64,000 nucleotides of DNA from Alphaproteobacteria bacterium (GCA_016699735.1 CP065008.1:2232001-2296000), one strand, 5' to 3'; shown: positions 15,905 to 25,210, counted from the first letter of the stretch. The notes: generated from the sequence alone by a model not told the origin. A program made the numbers and translations.

Positions 15905-17970
15905 TAGAGGACTCCCATTTCTATCTCTTCCAGCTTCTTGACCTCATCGCGCAGCTTCGCGGCCTGCTCGAATTCAAGATCCCCGGCGAAGGCCAGCATC
16001 TTTTTCTTCAGCGCCTCGATATGCTTCCGCAGTTTCGCAGGTTCGTGGAACCATTCCTCGCGCTCGTCCTCGTGCAGGCCGCGCGAGACCACCACACGGT
16101 CCGCCTGCTCATAGACGGAGTCCAGAATACTGCCGATATTCTTGCGGATGCTCTCGGGCGTGATCCCGTGCGCTTCGTTATAGATGCGCTGCTTCTCGCG
16201 GCGGCGATTGGTTTCATCAATCGCGTAGCGCATCGAGTCGGTGATTTTATCGGCGTACAGGACCGCCTTCCCCTCGAGGTGCCGCGCCGCCCGCCCGATG
16301 GTTTGAACCAGCGAGGTGCGCGAGCGCAGATACCCTTCCTTGTCGGCATCCAAAATCATCACCCGCATACATTCGGGAATGTCCAGCCCCTCGCGCAGCA
16401 GGTTGATCCCGACCAGAATGTCGAACTCCCCGCGCCGCAAGCCCTGAATGATCTCGATCCGCTCCAGCGTCTCGATATCCGAATGCATATAGCGCACCTT
16501 GAGCCCGTTTTCGGTCAGGTATTCGGTGAGGTCTTCGGCCATTTTCTTGGTCAGAACGGTGACCAGCAGCCGCCCGCCCTTGGCAACGATCACCCGCGCC
16601 TCGAACATCAGGTCGTCCACCTGCGTCGCTGTAGGCCGCACCTCCACCTCCGGGTCGATCAGCCCGGTAGGCCGCACCACCTGCTCCGCCGTAATCCCCC
16701 CCGCCTGTGTAATCTCCCACTCCCCCGGCGTGGCGGAGACATAGACCGTCTGCGGGCGCAACCTGTTCCACTCCTCGAATTGCAGGGGCCGGTTATCAAT
16801 CGCGGCGGGCAGCCGGAACCCGTAATCGACCAGCGTCGTCTTCCGCGCCCGGTCGCCGTTATACATTGCCCGCAGCTGCGGGATCATCGCGTGGCTTTCA
16901 TCCAGAAAAATCAGCGCGTCCTCCGGCAGATATTCGATCAGCGTCGGCGGCGGATCGCCCGCCTTCCGCCCCGTCATGTAGCGCGAATAATTCTCGATCC
17001 CCTTGCACACGCCCGTCGCGGCCAGCATCTCGAGATCGAACTTCGTGCGCTGCTCCAGCCGCTGCGCCTCCAGCAATTTTCCCTCGGCATAAAACTTCGC
17101 AAGCTGCGCCTTCAGATCGACTTTGATTTGTGAAATCGCCTGCTGCATCGTCGGCCCCGGTGTGATGTGGTGCGAATTCGCGAAAATCCGCACCCCTTCG
17201 AGGTCTTCGAATTTCTGGCCCGTCAGCGGATCGAACTCCGTGACGGCCTCCAGCTCGTCCCCGAACAGGGAGAACCGCCACGCCCGGTCCTCGAAGTGCG
17301 CCGGAAAAATCTCCACCGTATCCCCGCGCACGCGGAAAGACCCGCGCTCGAACGCGATGTCGTTGCGCGAATATTGCAGCTCCACCAGCCGCTTGATCAG
17401 TTCGCCTCGGTCGATCCGGTCGCCCACCGAAAGACCGAACGCCATCGCCATGTAATCCTCTTTCGACCCGATGCCGTAAATGCACGAGACGGAGGCGACG
17501 ATGATGCAGTCCCGCCGTTCGAACAGCGCCCGCGTCGCCGCGTGGCGCATCCGGTCGATCTGCTCGTTGATGCTGGAGTCCTTCTCGATATAGGTATCCG
17601 TGCGCGGAACGTAAGCCTCCGGCTGGTAGTAATCGTAATAGGAGACGAAATATTCCACGGCATTGTCGGGGAAGAAACTTTTGAATTCCCCGTAAAGCTG
17701 CGCCGCCAGAGTTTTATTGGGGGCTAAAATCAGAGCAGGCCGTCCGAGTTTTTGAATAACGTGCGCCATGGTGAAGGTCTTGCCCGATCCGGTAACGCCC
17801 AGCAGCGTGATATCCGAAAGCCCGCTCCCGACCGCCTCCACGATCCTGCGAATGGCTTCGGGCTGATCCCCCGCCGGTTCGAACGGCGAGTCGATCCGGT
17901 ACGGCTGCGAAAGATCGAATGCGGCAGGGCCGAGCAACGGGCGTTCGTTATTGGGGATCAGGGCTTTCAT
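15904..17970 (-). CDS. uvrB: Excinuclease ABC subunit B
   Basis: A 688-residue UvrB, the damage-verifying helicase of nucleotide excision repair; it is loaded by UvrA and recruits UvrC. The Walker A motif GVTGSGKT is at residues 58-65, and the aromatic beta-hairpin that clamps one DNA strand (YYDYYQPEAYVPRTDT) follows near residue 110. Helicase motifs such as DESH, TATPG-like SATPG and QTIGRAARH are all present, and the C-terminal UVR coiled coil (FEQAAKLRDEVKKLE) that binds UvrC ends the protein. It overlaps the RES gene upstream by four bases and the membrane-protein gene downstream by one. Confidence 0.98.
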   Translation of the reverse strand: MKALIPNNERPLLGPAAFDLSQPYRIDSPFEPAGDQPEAIRRIVEAVGSGLSDITLLGVTGSGKTFTMAHVIQKLGRPALILAPNKTLAAQLYGEFKSFFPDNAVEYFVSYYDYYQPEAYVPRTDTYIEKDSSINEQIDRMRHAATRALFERRDCIIVASVSCIYGIGSKEDYMAMAFGLSVGDRIDRGELIKRLVELQYSRNDIAFERGSFRVRGDTVEIFPAHFEDRAWRFSLFGDELEAVTEFDPLTGQKFEDLEGVRIFANSHHITPGPTMQQAISQIKVDLKAQLAKFYAEGKLLEAQRLEQRTKFDLEMLAATGVCKGIENYSRYMTGRKAGDPPPTLIEYLPEDALIFLDESHAMIPQLRAMYNGDRARKTTLVDYGFRLPAAIDNRPLQFEEWNRLRPQTVYVSATPGEWEITQAGGITAEQVVRPTGLIDPEVEVRPTATQVDDLMFEARVIVAKGGRLLVTVLTKKMAEDLTEYLTENGLKVRYMHSDIETLERIEIIQGLRRGEFDILVGINLLREGLDIPECMRVMILDADKEGYLRSRTSLVQTIGRAARHLEGKAVLYADKITDSMRYAIDETNRRREKQRIYNEAHGITPESIRKNIGSILDSVYEQADRVVVSRGLHEDEREEWFHEPAKLRKHIEALKKKMLAFAGDLEFEQAAKLRDEVKKLEEIEMGVL

Positions 17971-18761
17971 GGGACATCAACCGATATTGGGTTCCCTGTT
18001 TCAGGATCAAATTCACCCACGCTGGATTCGTACGCAACATCAACGCCTTTGACTTTAAAAAGCCGCGTGTTCAACAAATCAGCTTTTTCAGGATTAAAAA
18101 GAGCAATATTTAAGTGTTCTTGGTCATTCGAGTTTGAGAAAATGCTTTTATAGGCAACGCCGTCATACCCAAGGTCCTTAAATTTCTTTGCCATGACCTG
18201 AGTTAAGATATACTCGCGGTTGTCATCCTCCTCAAGGACCGGAGTACAGAACGCCTGACACACACGAAACCAAACAACTTCTTTGTCATCAGTGCTAGTT
18301 TTTAGCCCTTCAAACATTTTATCCAATTCATTCGGCTTAAATGTATCTGAGCATTTTACAATTTTGACTTGCTCTTTGACTTTAAACTCTGAACAACAAA
18401 CATATGATCCAATAGACGGTCGCACTTCGCTGATTGCAATTTTCTCTGACCCAGCCAGATAGAGACATGAAGTTCCTTTAGGATTTATGCGGTTTTCCTT
18501 GCCCCCGCTTTTTAAAGGGAACATCCGATCCCTTTTATACACTCGAGCCGGACGCCTCACATCACGGAACAATAAGTATTGTTCATCAACATAATCATTA
18601 AATAATTGTGCACGCCATAAAACTTGTGAGGAATCTATCGTAAATGTCTTTTCTTTTGCTATTTCCGCAAGAATTTCTAAAAAATATAAAGTCTCCTTAC
18701 TATGAACGAAACGCCTGTCTGATAATTTATCAGCCCTAAATTTTCCATATACTTCCATCAT
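17967..18761 (-). CDS. RES-domain protein (possible NAD+-degrading toxin)
   Basis: A 264-residue protein. From residue 45 on it matches the RES family: VLWRAQ, then RINPKGTSCLYLAGSEKIAISEVRP (the conserved R, Y and E of the NAD+-binding pocket) and a C-terminal YILTQVMAKKFKDLGYDGVAYKS segment. Known RES proteins hydrolyse NAD+ with phosphate and act as toxins beside an Xre-type antitoxin; none is adjacent here. The ATG at 18761 is preferred over an upstream TTG at 18779. The gene is clearly AT-richer than uvrB, yet its stop overlaps the uvrB start (ATGA), so it has been placed at the head of the repair operon. Acquired DNA is likely. Confidence 0.75.
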   Translation of the reverse strand: MMEVYGKFRADKLSDRRFVHSKETLYFLEILAEIAKEKTFTIDSSQVLWRAQLFNDYVDEQYLLFRDVRRPARVYKRDRMFPLKSGGKENRINPKGTSCLYLAGSEKIAISEVRPSIGSYVCCSEFKVKEQVKIVKCSDTFKPNELDKMFEGLKTSTDDKEVVWFRVCQAFCTPVLEEDDNREYILTQVMAKKFKDLGYDGVAYKSIFSNSNDQEHLNIALFNPEKADLLNTRLFKVKGVDVAYESSVGEFDPETGNPISVDVP

Positions 18762-18877
18762 TTTAAAACTTTCTTTCAACGACTATTAAAGAACTAAAGA
18801 AGTTCTTAGAGATTTTCATTTTGGGAATCATGGCTTTTATGCCTAAAAATCTAATATTTTCAGCCCCTTAAAACAAT

Positions 18878-18913
18878 AAAAAAGCGGCGAAAGCCAAGAT
18901 CGACGCCTTTTTT
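18878..18913. terminator. Possible bidirectional terminator
   Basis: AAAAAAGCGGCG and CGCCTTTTTT can pair with a two-base bulge (4 GC pairs plus 6 AU pairs) around a 16-base loop. T-tracts lie on both strands. It sits upstream of the RES operon, so it more likely ends an unseen transcript or insulates the two divergent units. Confidence 0.35.
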
Positions 18914-18973
18914 CTTGCCTCCCCCGCCGGACCTCAATATTATGTCCAAAAATTTTGATCAGGGGCTGATGTT

Positions 18974-19381
18974 ATGAGTAAATCCGAATTCCGCAATCCC
19001 GACACCGATGCCATCGACGCGCAAATGGGCCACGACACCCGCAGCGGTCTGCGTCGCAATTTTGAAACCTCAGCGATCGCACTCGGCAATGCCACCCTCT
19101 ATGTCGTGCGCGGCGTCGCCAAAACGGCGGCCCTGACCTTTGCCATTGCCGTCGGCGGCGCCACCGCCATCATCGCCGGCAACCGCCTCGGCGCCATTGA
19201 CGACGCCACCGAAGTCCAGATGTTCATGGACAAGTGGGGCATCACCGGAGTCACCCCCGAGCAATTCATCCAGAAGCTGGAGGAAAGCGGCTTCATGGCC
19301 CCGCCTGCAGAACAGGAACAAGAGCAGGAGCAGCAGGCTCCGCAGCCTTCGATCAACGCTGCACCGACCGTGGAAGCGTGA
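18974..19381 (+). CDS. Small membrane-associated protein with a Glu/Gln-rich tail
   Basis: A 135-residue protein with one Ala/Gly-rich hydrophobic helix (about residues 44-68), a short folded segment (VQMFMDKWGITGVTPEQFIQKLEESGF) and a tail rich in Gln, Glu and Pro. Base composition is like the GC-rich core genome. It is a single-gene unit with no recognisable family. Confidence 0.6.
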   Translation: MSKSEFRNPDTDAIDAQMGHDTRSGLRRNFETSAIALGNATLYVVRGVAKTAALTFAIAVGGATAIIAGNRLGAIDDATEVQMFMDKWGITGVTPEQFIQKLEESGFMAPPAEQEQEQEQQAPQPSINAAPTVEA

Positions 19382-19408
19382 GTCGTTTTAAGAGAAGTAT
19401 AAAACAAA

Positions 19409-19428
19409 TTTCGGCCTTCGCCGGAATC
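19409..19428. repeat. Degenerate REP-like palindrome
   Basis: TTTCGGCCTTCGCCGGAATC shares the GGCCTTCGCCGGAAT core with the copies at 13734 and 24356. The left arm is decayed. Confidence 0.5.
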
Positions 19429-19460
19429 AGAGCAGCGCTTTTGTTAAGATACGAAATTCC

Positions 19461-21086
19461 CTAAGAGGCAGAAGAAGGAAATAAAAATTTTCTGAAATTT
19501 GACAATATTTCGTCGCTATTAACCGACGTTGCAACACCCGTTTCCCTGTATGACTGTTGCGGTGTGGAATCATCAGTCCCATTCATACCCCTATACACCA
19601 CAAGATCAGAGACCATCTGATAAATCAAACGCCGTTGCTGCACAGAAAGTGTCTGAGATTTTTGTGCAATCAAAGACAGGTATTCTTCCGAGAGATTGCC
19701 TGAAACAGAGATTTTTCCTGAAAGATTATCGTAGGAAATCCCTCCAGGATAAATTTTACGGCCAATATCTGTTTGCAGCAAAAAATGCGTACGCAGAGAC
19801 CGATACAGAACATCCCACTCGCCCTTTAAAACTTGAGCTCTTTTCAGTAAAGGAGTCAAATCCGAAGTCGAGTAAATATCCCGGCCGCTCATTTTCTCTA
19901 GAATTGTTAAGAACCGCGCATCAATAAACCAACCCCTGCTGCTGGGGTCAACGCCCTCTACCTGACTCCATCGCAGGAGCAAAGCCTCAATGTCGGTATT
20001 GGTCCTTTCGGCATTCAGAAGCAGATCGTCCGCAGACAGGGCAGAAAGAGCGCCGACTGCCTTTTTAAGTACTGGATCTCCATACATCTCTGCGTGTAGA
20101 TCCGCTATCCCGCCAAACCCCTTAAGATTGGGAAAGCTCTTATAAGAACTCAATATTTCTCGGGAGTCCGGAACGCTGGACAAGATGCTCTCCAATGTTG
20201 GGAATGGGGTATCTTCAGGTTGCTCAAACGTCATATGAAGAAGAACTGTCGGCATACGGCTCACTGCAACAGCTGGAATGTACGAGGTAAAGTAACTGAG
20301 CATATATAACGGGGTCGACTTCTTGGTTACAGGATCGACATAATTCGTTTTCATATTAACAAAAACAGGGTTTACATCGCTCAAAATCAAATATTTAACC
20401 TTTTTAGACAGGTTGAATATTTCGCTCCGGCTGAATTTCTGGTTGCCGTTCTTGTCCCATAAAAGTCTAAGTTTTGCAAAGGCGGCGTCTCTGTAATCAA
20501 GAATATAATCGTTGTTGGAGTCCAGAGCGATAAGCGCACTCCAGGGCTTTTGATCCTTGACTCCAAGAAGCTCATCGCTGTTATCGGGAAAATTGTTATT
20601 ATTCAAATCATGGAAAAGGATCATTCCCTTTTCGTTGACCCACGAGGTTTTTTCTCCATCACCATCGCCATCAAGATCAAACATAAATCGCACCGCGGAA
20701 GCGGGCGTAATCATTTCTACGGGAGGCTTATCCCGCGAAAGAGCAAGAACATAGGCACTTGGCGCAGGTTTGGGTAAAGGAGTATAGTAACCTGAGAAAA
20801 AGAAAAGATTGATATTAAAAATCCCGTCCACGACATACGCCCGCAGAACCAGAAACGGATACCGGCAGGCATAAAGAGTGCCGCGGATGCTGTACTCTAC
20901 CGCCCCTTCGCCCATGTCCTGTTGCGGCCAGACTTCAGAGGGAAGCCAGTCACTCCGCCGATAGTCGGGCAGCCAAAAAAACACACCAACGGTCAGGGCG
21001 ACCATAAAAGGAATGATCAACCGCAAGGATTTTCTGAATTTAGGTTTTCGGACACTCACAACGTCGCTCATGACAATCGAAATCAT
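19461..21086 (-). CDS. Membrane-anchored protein with calcium-loop (RTX-like EF-hand) module
   Basis: A 541-residue protein with one N-terminal membrane helix (about residues 21-39) and a large extracytoplasmic part. Residues 135-230 hold four Asp/Asn-rich loops (FDLDGDGDGE, HDLNNNNFPDNSDE, LDSNNDYILDYRDA, WDKNGNQKFSRSE) spaced like the EF-hand-type module seen in large RTX proteins, where AxLDSNxDxxxDxxDAxFAxLRLW is a hallmark. The C-terminal 300 residues are helical and unassigned. Calcium binding is inferred. The start is not fixed: ATG at 21086 or 21071. It is a single gene, divergent from lysS. Confidence 0.7.
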   Translation of the reverse strand: MISIVMSDVVSVRKPKFRKSLRLIIPFMVALTVGVFFWLPDYRRSDWLPSEVWPQQDMGEGAVEYSIRGTLYACRYPFLVLRAYVVDGIFNINLFFFSGYYTPLPKPAPSAYVLALSRDKPPVEMITPASAVRFMFDLDGDGDGEKTSWVNEKGMILFHDLNNNNFPDNSDELLGVKDQKPWSALIALDSNNDYILDYRDAAFAKLRLLWDKNGNQKFSRSEIFNLSKKVKYLILSDVNPVFVNMKTNYVDPVTKKSTPLYMLSYFTSYIPAVAVSRMPTVLLHMTFEQPEDTPFPTLESILSSVPDSREILSSYKSFPNLKGFGGIADLHAEMYGDPVLKKAVGALSALSADDLLLNAERTNTDIEALLLRWSQVEGVDPSSRGWFIDARFLTILEKMSGRDIYSTSDLTPLLKRAQVLKGEWDVLYRSLRTHFLLQTDIGRKIYPGGISYDNLSGKISVSGNLSEEYLSLIAQKSQTLSVQQRRLIYQMVSDLVVYRGMNGTDDSTPQQSYRETGVATSVNSDEILSNFRKFLFPSSAS

Positions 21087-21220
21087 AATGGCATATAAAA
21101 TGACGAAGCAAGAGGCCTTTTTATTGACGGCATCCTTGTCTCGCCCATTCCCGCTTCGTTTTTACAGAGATAAGTTAAAATCCCCTAGAAACCCGCGCCT
21201 TGGAGTGATATGAAAATCTC

Positions 21221-22897
21221 ATGACAAAAGACATCGACACCGACATCGCCATGAACTGCCGCACCTGGGCCTTCGAGGAGGCCAAGGGCGTCCTCAAGCG
21301 CCTGCGGGCCATCGGCAAGGGCGAGGTCAAAACGCCCGCCAAGGGCCATGTCGTGTTCGAGACGGGCTACGGCCCCTCTGGCCTTCCGCATATCGGCACA
21401 TTCGGCGAGGTCTGCCGCACCACGATGGTCATGCGCGCCTTCCAGCGCCTTTCGGATATTCCGACCAAGCTGATCTGTTTTTCCGACGACATGGACGGTC
21501 TGCGGAAAGTCCCCACCAACGTCCCCAATCAGGAGAGATTGAGGGACGCGCTCGGGATGCCGCTGACCAGCGTCCCCAACCCGTTCGAGGGTACGCCCTA
21601 TAAAAGCTTCGGCGAGAACAACAACGCCAAGCTGCGTGAATTTCTCGACGGTTTCGGATTTGAATATGAATTTTTGAGTTCGACGGAAGATTGCTACAAG
21701 CCAGGAAAATTCGACCCGACGCTTAAGCTGATGCTCCAGAAATATAAGGAAATCAGGGAGGCCGTCCTGCCCCTGCTCGGCGAGGAACGCGCCGCCACCT
21801 ATTCGCCCATCTTCCCCATCGTGCAGAAAAAGGGCACGGATGAGCCGCACCCCGTCATCCTCCACAATGCGGGCCTGAAGGGCATCGACGATCTGGAGAA
21901 CGGCGTGGCCACCTTCGAGGTTCTGGACGACAGCGAGTTCGAGCGCACGGGATACAAGGCGGGCGAAACCGTCACGCAATCCATCTTCAAGGGCGGCTGC
22001 AAGGCGCAATGGCGCGCCGACTGGGCGTTAAGATGGTACGCGCTTGATGTCGATTACGAGATGGCCGGCAAAGACCTCGTCACCGCCGCCGATGTCGCCG
22101 CGAATATCGTAAAAATTCTGGGCGGACGCGGCCCCGCCGGATTCCGCTACGAACTCTTCCTCGACGAAAAGGGCGAAAAGATTTCCAAATCCAAGGGCAA
22201 CGGCCTCTCGATGGAGGAATGGCTGACTTACGCCCCGCATGAGTCGCTGGCCTATTATATGTTTCAGCGCCCCACCAGCGCGAAGAAACTCTATTTCGAC
22301 ATCATCCCGAAGGCGGTCGATGAATATATCCTCGACGTCGAAAAACTGGCGGGACAGGACGCGGCCAAAAAACTCGACAACCCCGCCTGGTACATTCATG
22401 ACGGCAAAATCCCCGAAGGCCAGCACAGCCCGATTTCCTTCGCGCTTCTTCTCAATCTCGTGAACGGCGCGCACAGCGATGATCCGAAGGTGATCTGGAA
22501 TTTCATCCGCCGCTACGCCCCCGACGCCAGCCCTGAAAAATCGCTTCTGCTCGACCGCCTCGTGAAATACGCGATCCAGTATTACCGCGACTTCGTCCTG
22601 CCGGAGAAAAAATACCGCGAACCGGATGCCCGCGAACACGCCGCACTCTCCGCCCTCGCCGCCGCCCTTAAAACGATGGATCAGGGCTTGCCCGCCGAGG
22701 ATTACATGACCGCGGTGTTTTCAGCCGGAAAGGATAACGGTTACGAAAAGGAAAACCTGCGCGAATGGTTCCAGGCGCTCTATCAGGTGCTTCTGGGCCA
22801 GGATCAGGGGCCGCGCTTCGGCTCCTTCATTGCCCTCTACGGCACGCAGGAAACCGTGGCCTTGATCGAGGACGCCCTGCACCGCAAGGCGGATTAG
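21221..22897 (+). CDS. lysS: Lysyl-tRNA synthetase, class I
   Basis: A 558-residue class I LysRS, unrelated to the class II enzyme of E. coli, that charges tRNA-Lys. The HIGH-like motif PHIG is at residues 56-59 within GPSGLPHIGTFGE, and KISKSKGNG, the KMSKS loop, lies near residue 318. This form is typical of archaea and of many Alphaproteobacteria. The ATG at 21221 is used; a GGAG lies about 25 bases upstream, and a four-codon frame (ATG at 21210) overlaps the start as ATGA, which may couple initiation. Confidence 0.96.
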   Translation: MTKDIDTDIAMNCRTWAFEEAKGVLKRLRAIGKGEVKTPAKGHVVFETGYGPSGLPHIGTFGEVCRTTMVMRAFQRLSDIPTKLICFSDDMDGLRKVPTNVPNQERLRDALGMPLTSVPNPFEGTPYKSFGENNNAKLREFLDGFGFEYEFLSSTEDCYKPGKFDPTLKLMLQKYKEIREAVLPLLGEERAATYSPIFPIVQKKGTDEPHPVILHNAGLKGIDDLENGVATFEVLDDSEFERTGYKAGETVTQSIFKGGCKAQWRADWALRWYALDVDYEMAGKDLVTAADVAANIVKILGGRGPAGFRYELFLDEKGEKISKSKGNGLSMEEWLTYAPHESLAYYMFQRPTSAKKLYFDIIPKAVDEYILDVEKLAGQDAAKKLDNPAWYIHDGKIPEGQHSPISFALLLNLVNGAHSDDPKVIWNFIRRYAPDASPEKSLLLDRLVKYAIQYYRDFVLPEKKYREPDAREHAALSALAAALKTMDQGLPAEDYMTAVFSAGKDNGYEKENLREWFQALYQVLLGQDQGPRFGSFIALYGTQETVALIEDALHRKAD

Positions 22898-22902
22898 TCT
22901 TA

Positions 22903-23225
22903 ATGCATCCCCGTTTTCACGGGGATGCTTGGATTGATGAGCATTGAACAACGATAGCACCCCCTCTCCCTCCATCCCTCTCCCCCTGAAAAAAGGGGGA
23001 GAGGGAAAGGGCGTAAGCCCAAGGGAGAGGGGGAACGCCATTCAGAAAAAATTCAGAGTAAAGACAGACAATCTTCGCGCGGAACGCTTCGCGTCTTGGC
23101 GATGAAAAGCCAAAAGTACTGCTCGGGGCCATGAATCGCGAAGCCGCAAAGCGGCCAGCGCCCGCCTTTATGCTTGCGTAAAATTCAGGATTAAGATACC
23201 TGATCCCCGCGTACGCGGGGATGCT
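22903..23225. repeat. Long intergenic repeat, copy A
   Basis: A 323-base element starting with ATGCATCCCCGTTTTCACGG and ending in a palindrome (ATCCCCGCG/CGCGGGGAT). It contains a CCCCCT/AGGGGG hairpin and short AAAGACGCGAAGC-like motifs in inverted form. It is nearly identical to copy B at 23925-24236 in the same orientation. It is made of several hairpins, as in BIME-type mosaics. Nothing in it looks coding. Together with 23226-23399 it fills the gap after lysS. Confidence 0.85.
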
Positions 23226-23399
23226 ACGGGAGGTGGGAGGGACAGATTTGTGCGCCGCACAAGGATTTCCGCCAATTTTCAGCAAATTTAGCTAAAATTT
23301 TAAATAAATCTTAACCACCCGTAAACTATCATAAAATGTAAGCTGGTCTCTCCAGTAAAGGATTTTCAGGGGTGCCAGCCCAGTGTGTGGGGAAACCTT

Positions 23400-23909
23400 A
23401 TGTTCAGTATCGACAGCGCCAGACCGGCACCCGAAACCTTGCTGCAATACCTCGAATCGTTCGAGGAGTTCTGCAGGGGCGGCCTGAATATGACCCCCCA
23501 ATCCTTCCGCGAGATCAACCACGAGCTGAGCATCGGCGCCGTCATGCATATCGGCAAGCACCGTTTCAAGGTTTCGGATAACAATATGCATCTCTACTGG
23601 CAGGGTCTGGACGAGCGTGAGCACGATCTCGGCCCCGTCCATAACGCGAATATCATCCGGGATTATCCGGGCTTCCATAAATCCCGCACCCATGCGCTCG
23701 GCCATGAGGATGTCGTCTCTGACTCCATCGAAAAGGTCAAGGGCCGCCGCGGCACCTATACGGTGGTGACCCTCAAGGACGGCACGGAGGGCATCGGCCC
23801 GAACTATAACCTCGCCCTGCGGAACGCCGCTTTGAAGCTGGTTTTAAAATCCGCTTTCAACCGCGCCAGCCTGTTCTCCTACTGGACCCGCTTCTGGGGT
23901 AACGCCTGA
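23400..23909 (+). CDS. Hypothetical protein between two repeat copies
   Basis: A 169-residue soluble protein starting at an ATG preceded by GGGGAAACCTT; an in-frame GTG at 23385 is possible. It has no signal peptide or membrane helix. Segments such as IGKHRFKVSDNNMHLYWQG and GRRGTYTVVTLKDGTEGIG suggest beta structure, but I recognise no family. It is flanked by direct copies of a 315-base repeat, which could have helped it to be duplicated, moved or lost. Composition matches the core genome. Confidence 0.6.
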   Translation: MFSIDSARPAPETLLQYLESFEEFCRGGLNMTPQSFREINHELSIGAVMHIGKHRFKVSDNNMHLYWQGLDEREHDLGPVHNANIIRDYPGFHKSRTHALGHEDVVSDSIEKVKGRRGTYTVVTLKDGTEGIGPNYNLALRNAALKLVLKSAFNRASLFSYWTRFWGNA

Positions 23910-23924
23910 AAATCTAGGTCGTTT

Positions 23925-24236
23925 ATGCATCCCCGTTTTCACGGGGATACCTGATTGATGAGCATTGCCCCCCCTCTCCCTCCATCCCTCTCCCCCTGAA
24001 AAAAGGGGGAGAGGGAAAGGGCGTAAGCCCAAGGGAGAGGGGGAACGCCATTCAGAAAAAATGCAGAGTAAAGACAGACAATCTTCGCGCGGAACGCTTC
24101 GCGTCTTTGCGATGAAAGGCCAAGAGCGCAGCGTGTGTCATTTGAATCGCGAAGTCGCAAAGCGGCCTGCGCCCGCCTTTATGCTTGCGTAAAATTCAGG
24201 ATTAAGATACCTGATCCCCGCATACGCGGGGATGCT
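23925..24236. repeat. Long intergenic repeat, copy B
   Basis: A 312-base direct copy of the 22903-23225 element. It differs by small substitutions and a short deletion after GAGCATTG. The core TCTCCCTCCATCCCTCTCCC and the AAATTCAGGATTAAGATACC segment are shared exactly. Fragments of the family (TTCGCGTCTTTGCGATGAAA at 24416) continue downstream to about 24440. Confidence 0.85.
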
Positions 24237-24355
24237 TAACTTGTAAGCATTTAAAAGCAACGGCATCAGTAAAAAACTATAGAGAACGCAGGGAAAAACA
24301 AAGATTTTCGCGCCTAAAGTCTCTGTTTTCCTCTGTTTGTCCCTGTAGTAAAAAA

Positions 24356-24381
24356 TGGATTCCGGCCTTCGCCGGAATGAC
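24356..24381. repeat. REP-like palindrome (CCGGCCTTCGCCGG core)
   Basis: Identical over 26 bases to the element at 13734-13759. It lies directly after repeat copy B and before the nitroreductase gene, within a 550-base stretch that holds no gene. Confidence 0.75.
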
Positions 24382-24463
24382 AAACAAAGGGACGTAAGCT
24401 CGGAAGGCTTGGAGTCTTCGCGTCTTTGCGATGAAAAATGCGGAAAGGAGAATCCAAAAGAGT

Positions 24464-25141
24464 TTATTTCACCCCAGAAACATCAAACCCCGCTTCGGGA
24501 AAACCGAACTTCTCCTGATCGTACAACGCATCGCCCTTATTCAGCACAGCCCCCTCGCGCCAGTGCGTGACCACGCTCGAAAGCGCGGGCCGCGGACGGT
24601 CTTCAGGCACCGCGCCGGGCGTGCCGAGATGGATGAACCCCGCGATATGGTCCCGCGCATCCAGCCCGAGATAGGATTTGAATGCCGGATGAAAGGCCGG
24701 CCATTCGGTGATCCACTGCGCCCCATAGCCGCTGGCGTGCGCGGCCAGCGAAAGCGTCATCCCCACCGCCCCGGCGGAAAGAATTTGCTCCCATAAAGGT
24801 TTATTCCCCTTCCGCATCCGTGAGACGACGGCCACCACGACCGGAGAGCGGGAAAAACGGGTCTCCTCGATTTGCAGGCGGTCTTCCCCCGCATCGGGGT
24901 TTTCGGATTGGAAAATTTCGCGCAGCTTCGCCCCCGCCTGTACGCTCCCCTCGCCTTCAAAAACAATGAAGTACCACGGAACCAGCTTGCCGTGATCGGG
25001 CACACGCACTGCCACCGTCAGAATGCGCTCCAACTCCTCCGGAGAGGGTCCGGGAAACTGCATATTTTTGGCGGACGCGCTGCTGCGCCTCAGAAGATAC
25101 TCCAGAACCTCATTGGATTTTTTTCCGCAAATGACGGACAT
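24464..25141 (-). CDS. Nitroreductase family protein (YdjA-like)
   Basis: A 225-residue FMN-dependent nitroreductase-fold protein. The N-terminal LLRRSSASAKNM and the segment RVPDHGKLVPWYF match the YdjA/RutE-like subgroup (SDHGKLxPWRF), where Arg and the PDHG loop contact FMN. The later GAQWITEW and IAGFIHLGTP are the usual C-terminal core. Such enzymes reduce nitro or quinone compounds with NAD(P)H; the physiological substrate is unknown. The C-terminus is about 35 residues longer than the shortest relatives. Single-gene unit. Confidence 0.85.
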   Translation of the reverse strand: MSVICGKKSNEVLEYLLRRSSASAKNMQFPGPSPEELERILTVAVRVPDHGKLVPWYFIVFEGEGSVQAGAKLREIFQSENPDAGEDRLQIEETRFSRSPVVVAVVSRMRKGNKPLWEQILSAGAVGMTLSLAAHASGYGAQWITEWPAFHPAFKSYLGLDARDHIAGFIHLGTPGAVPEDRPRPALSSVVTHWREGAVLNKGDALYDQEKFGFPEAGFDVSGVK

Positions 25142-25210
25142 GAATACTCCTGCCTGAAATGTAAACAGGAGACACTATAGCGCGGGAGTCAGAAAAGGAA
25201 AATTCGGAAA

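Noticed and set aside
22903..24236. Repeated palindromic blocks that might suggest a CRISPR array
   Set aside because: There are only two long direct copies with a gene between them, no regular short repeats and no spacers of uniform size.
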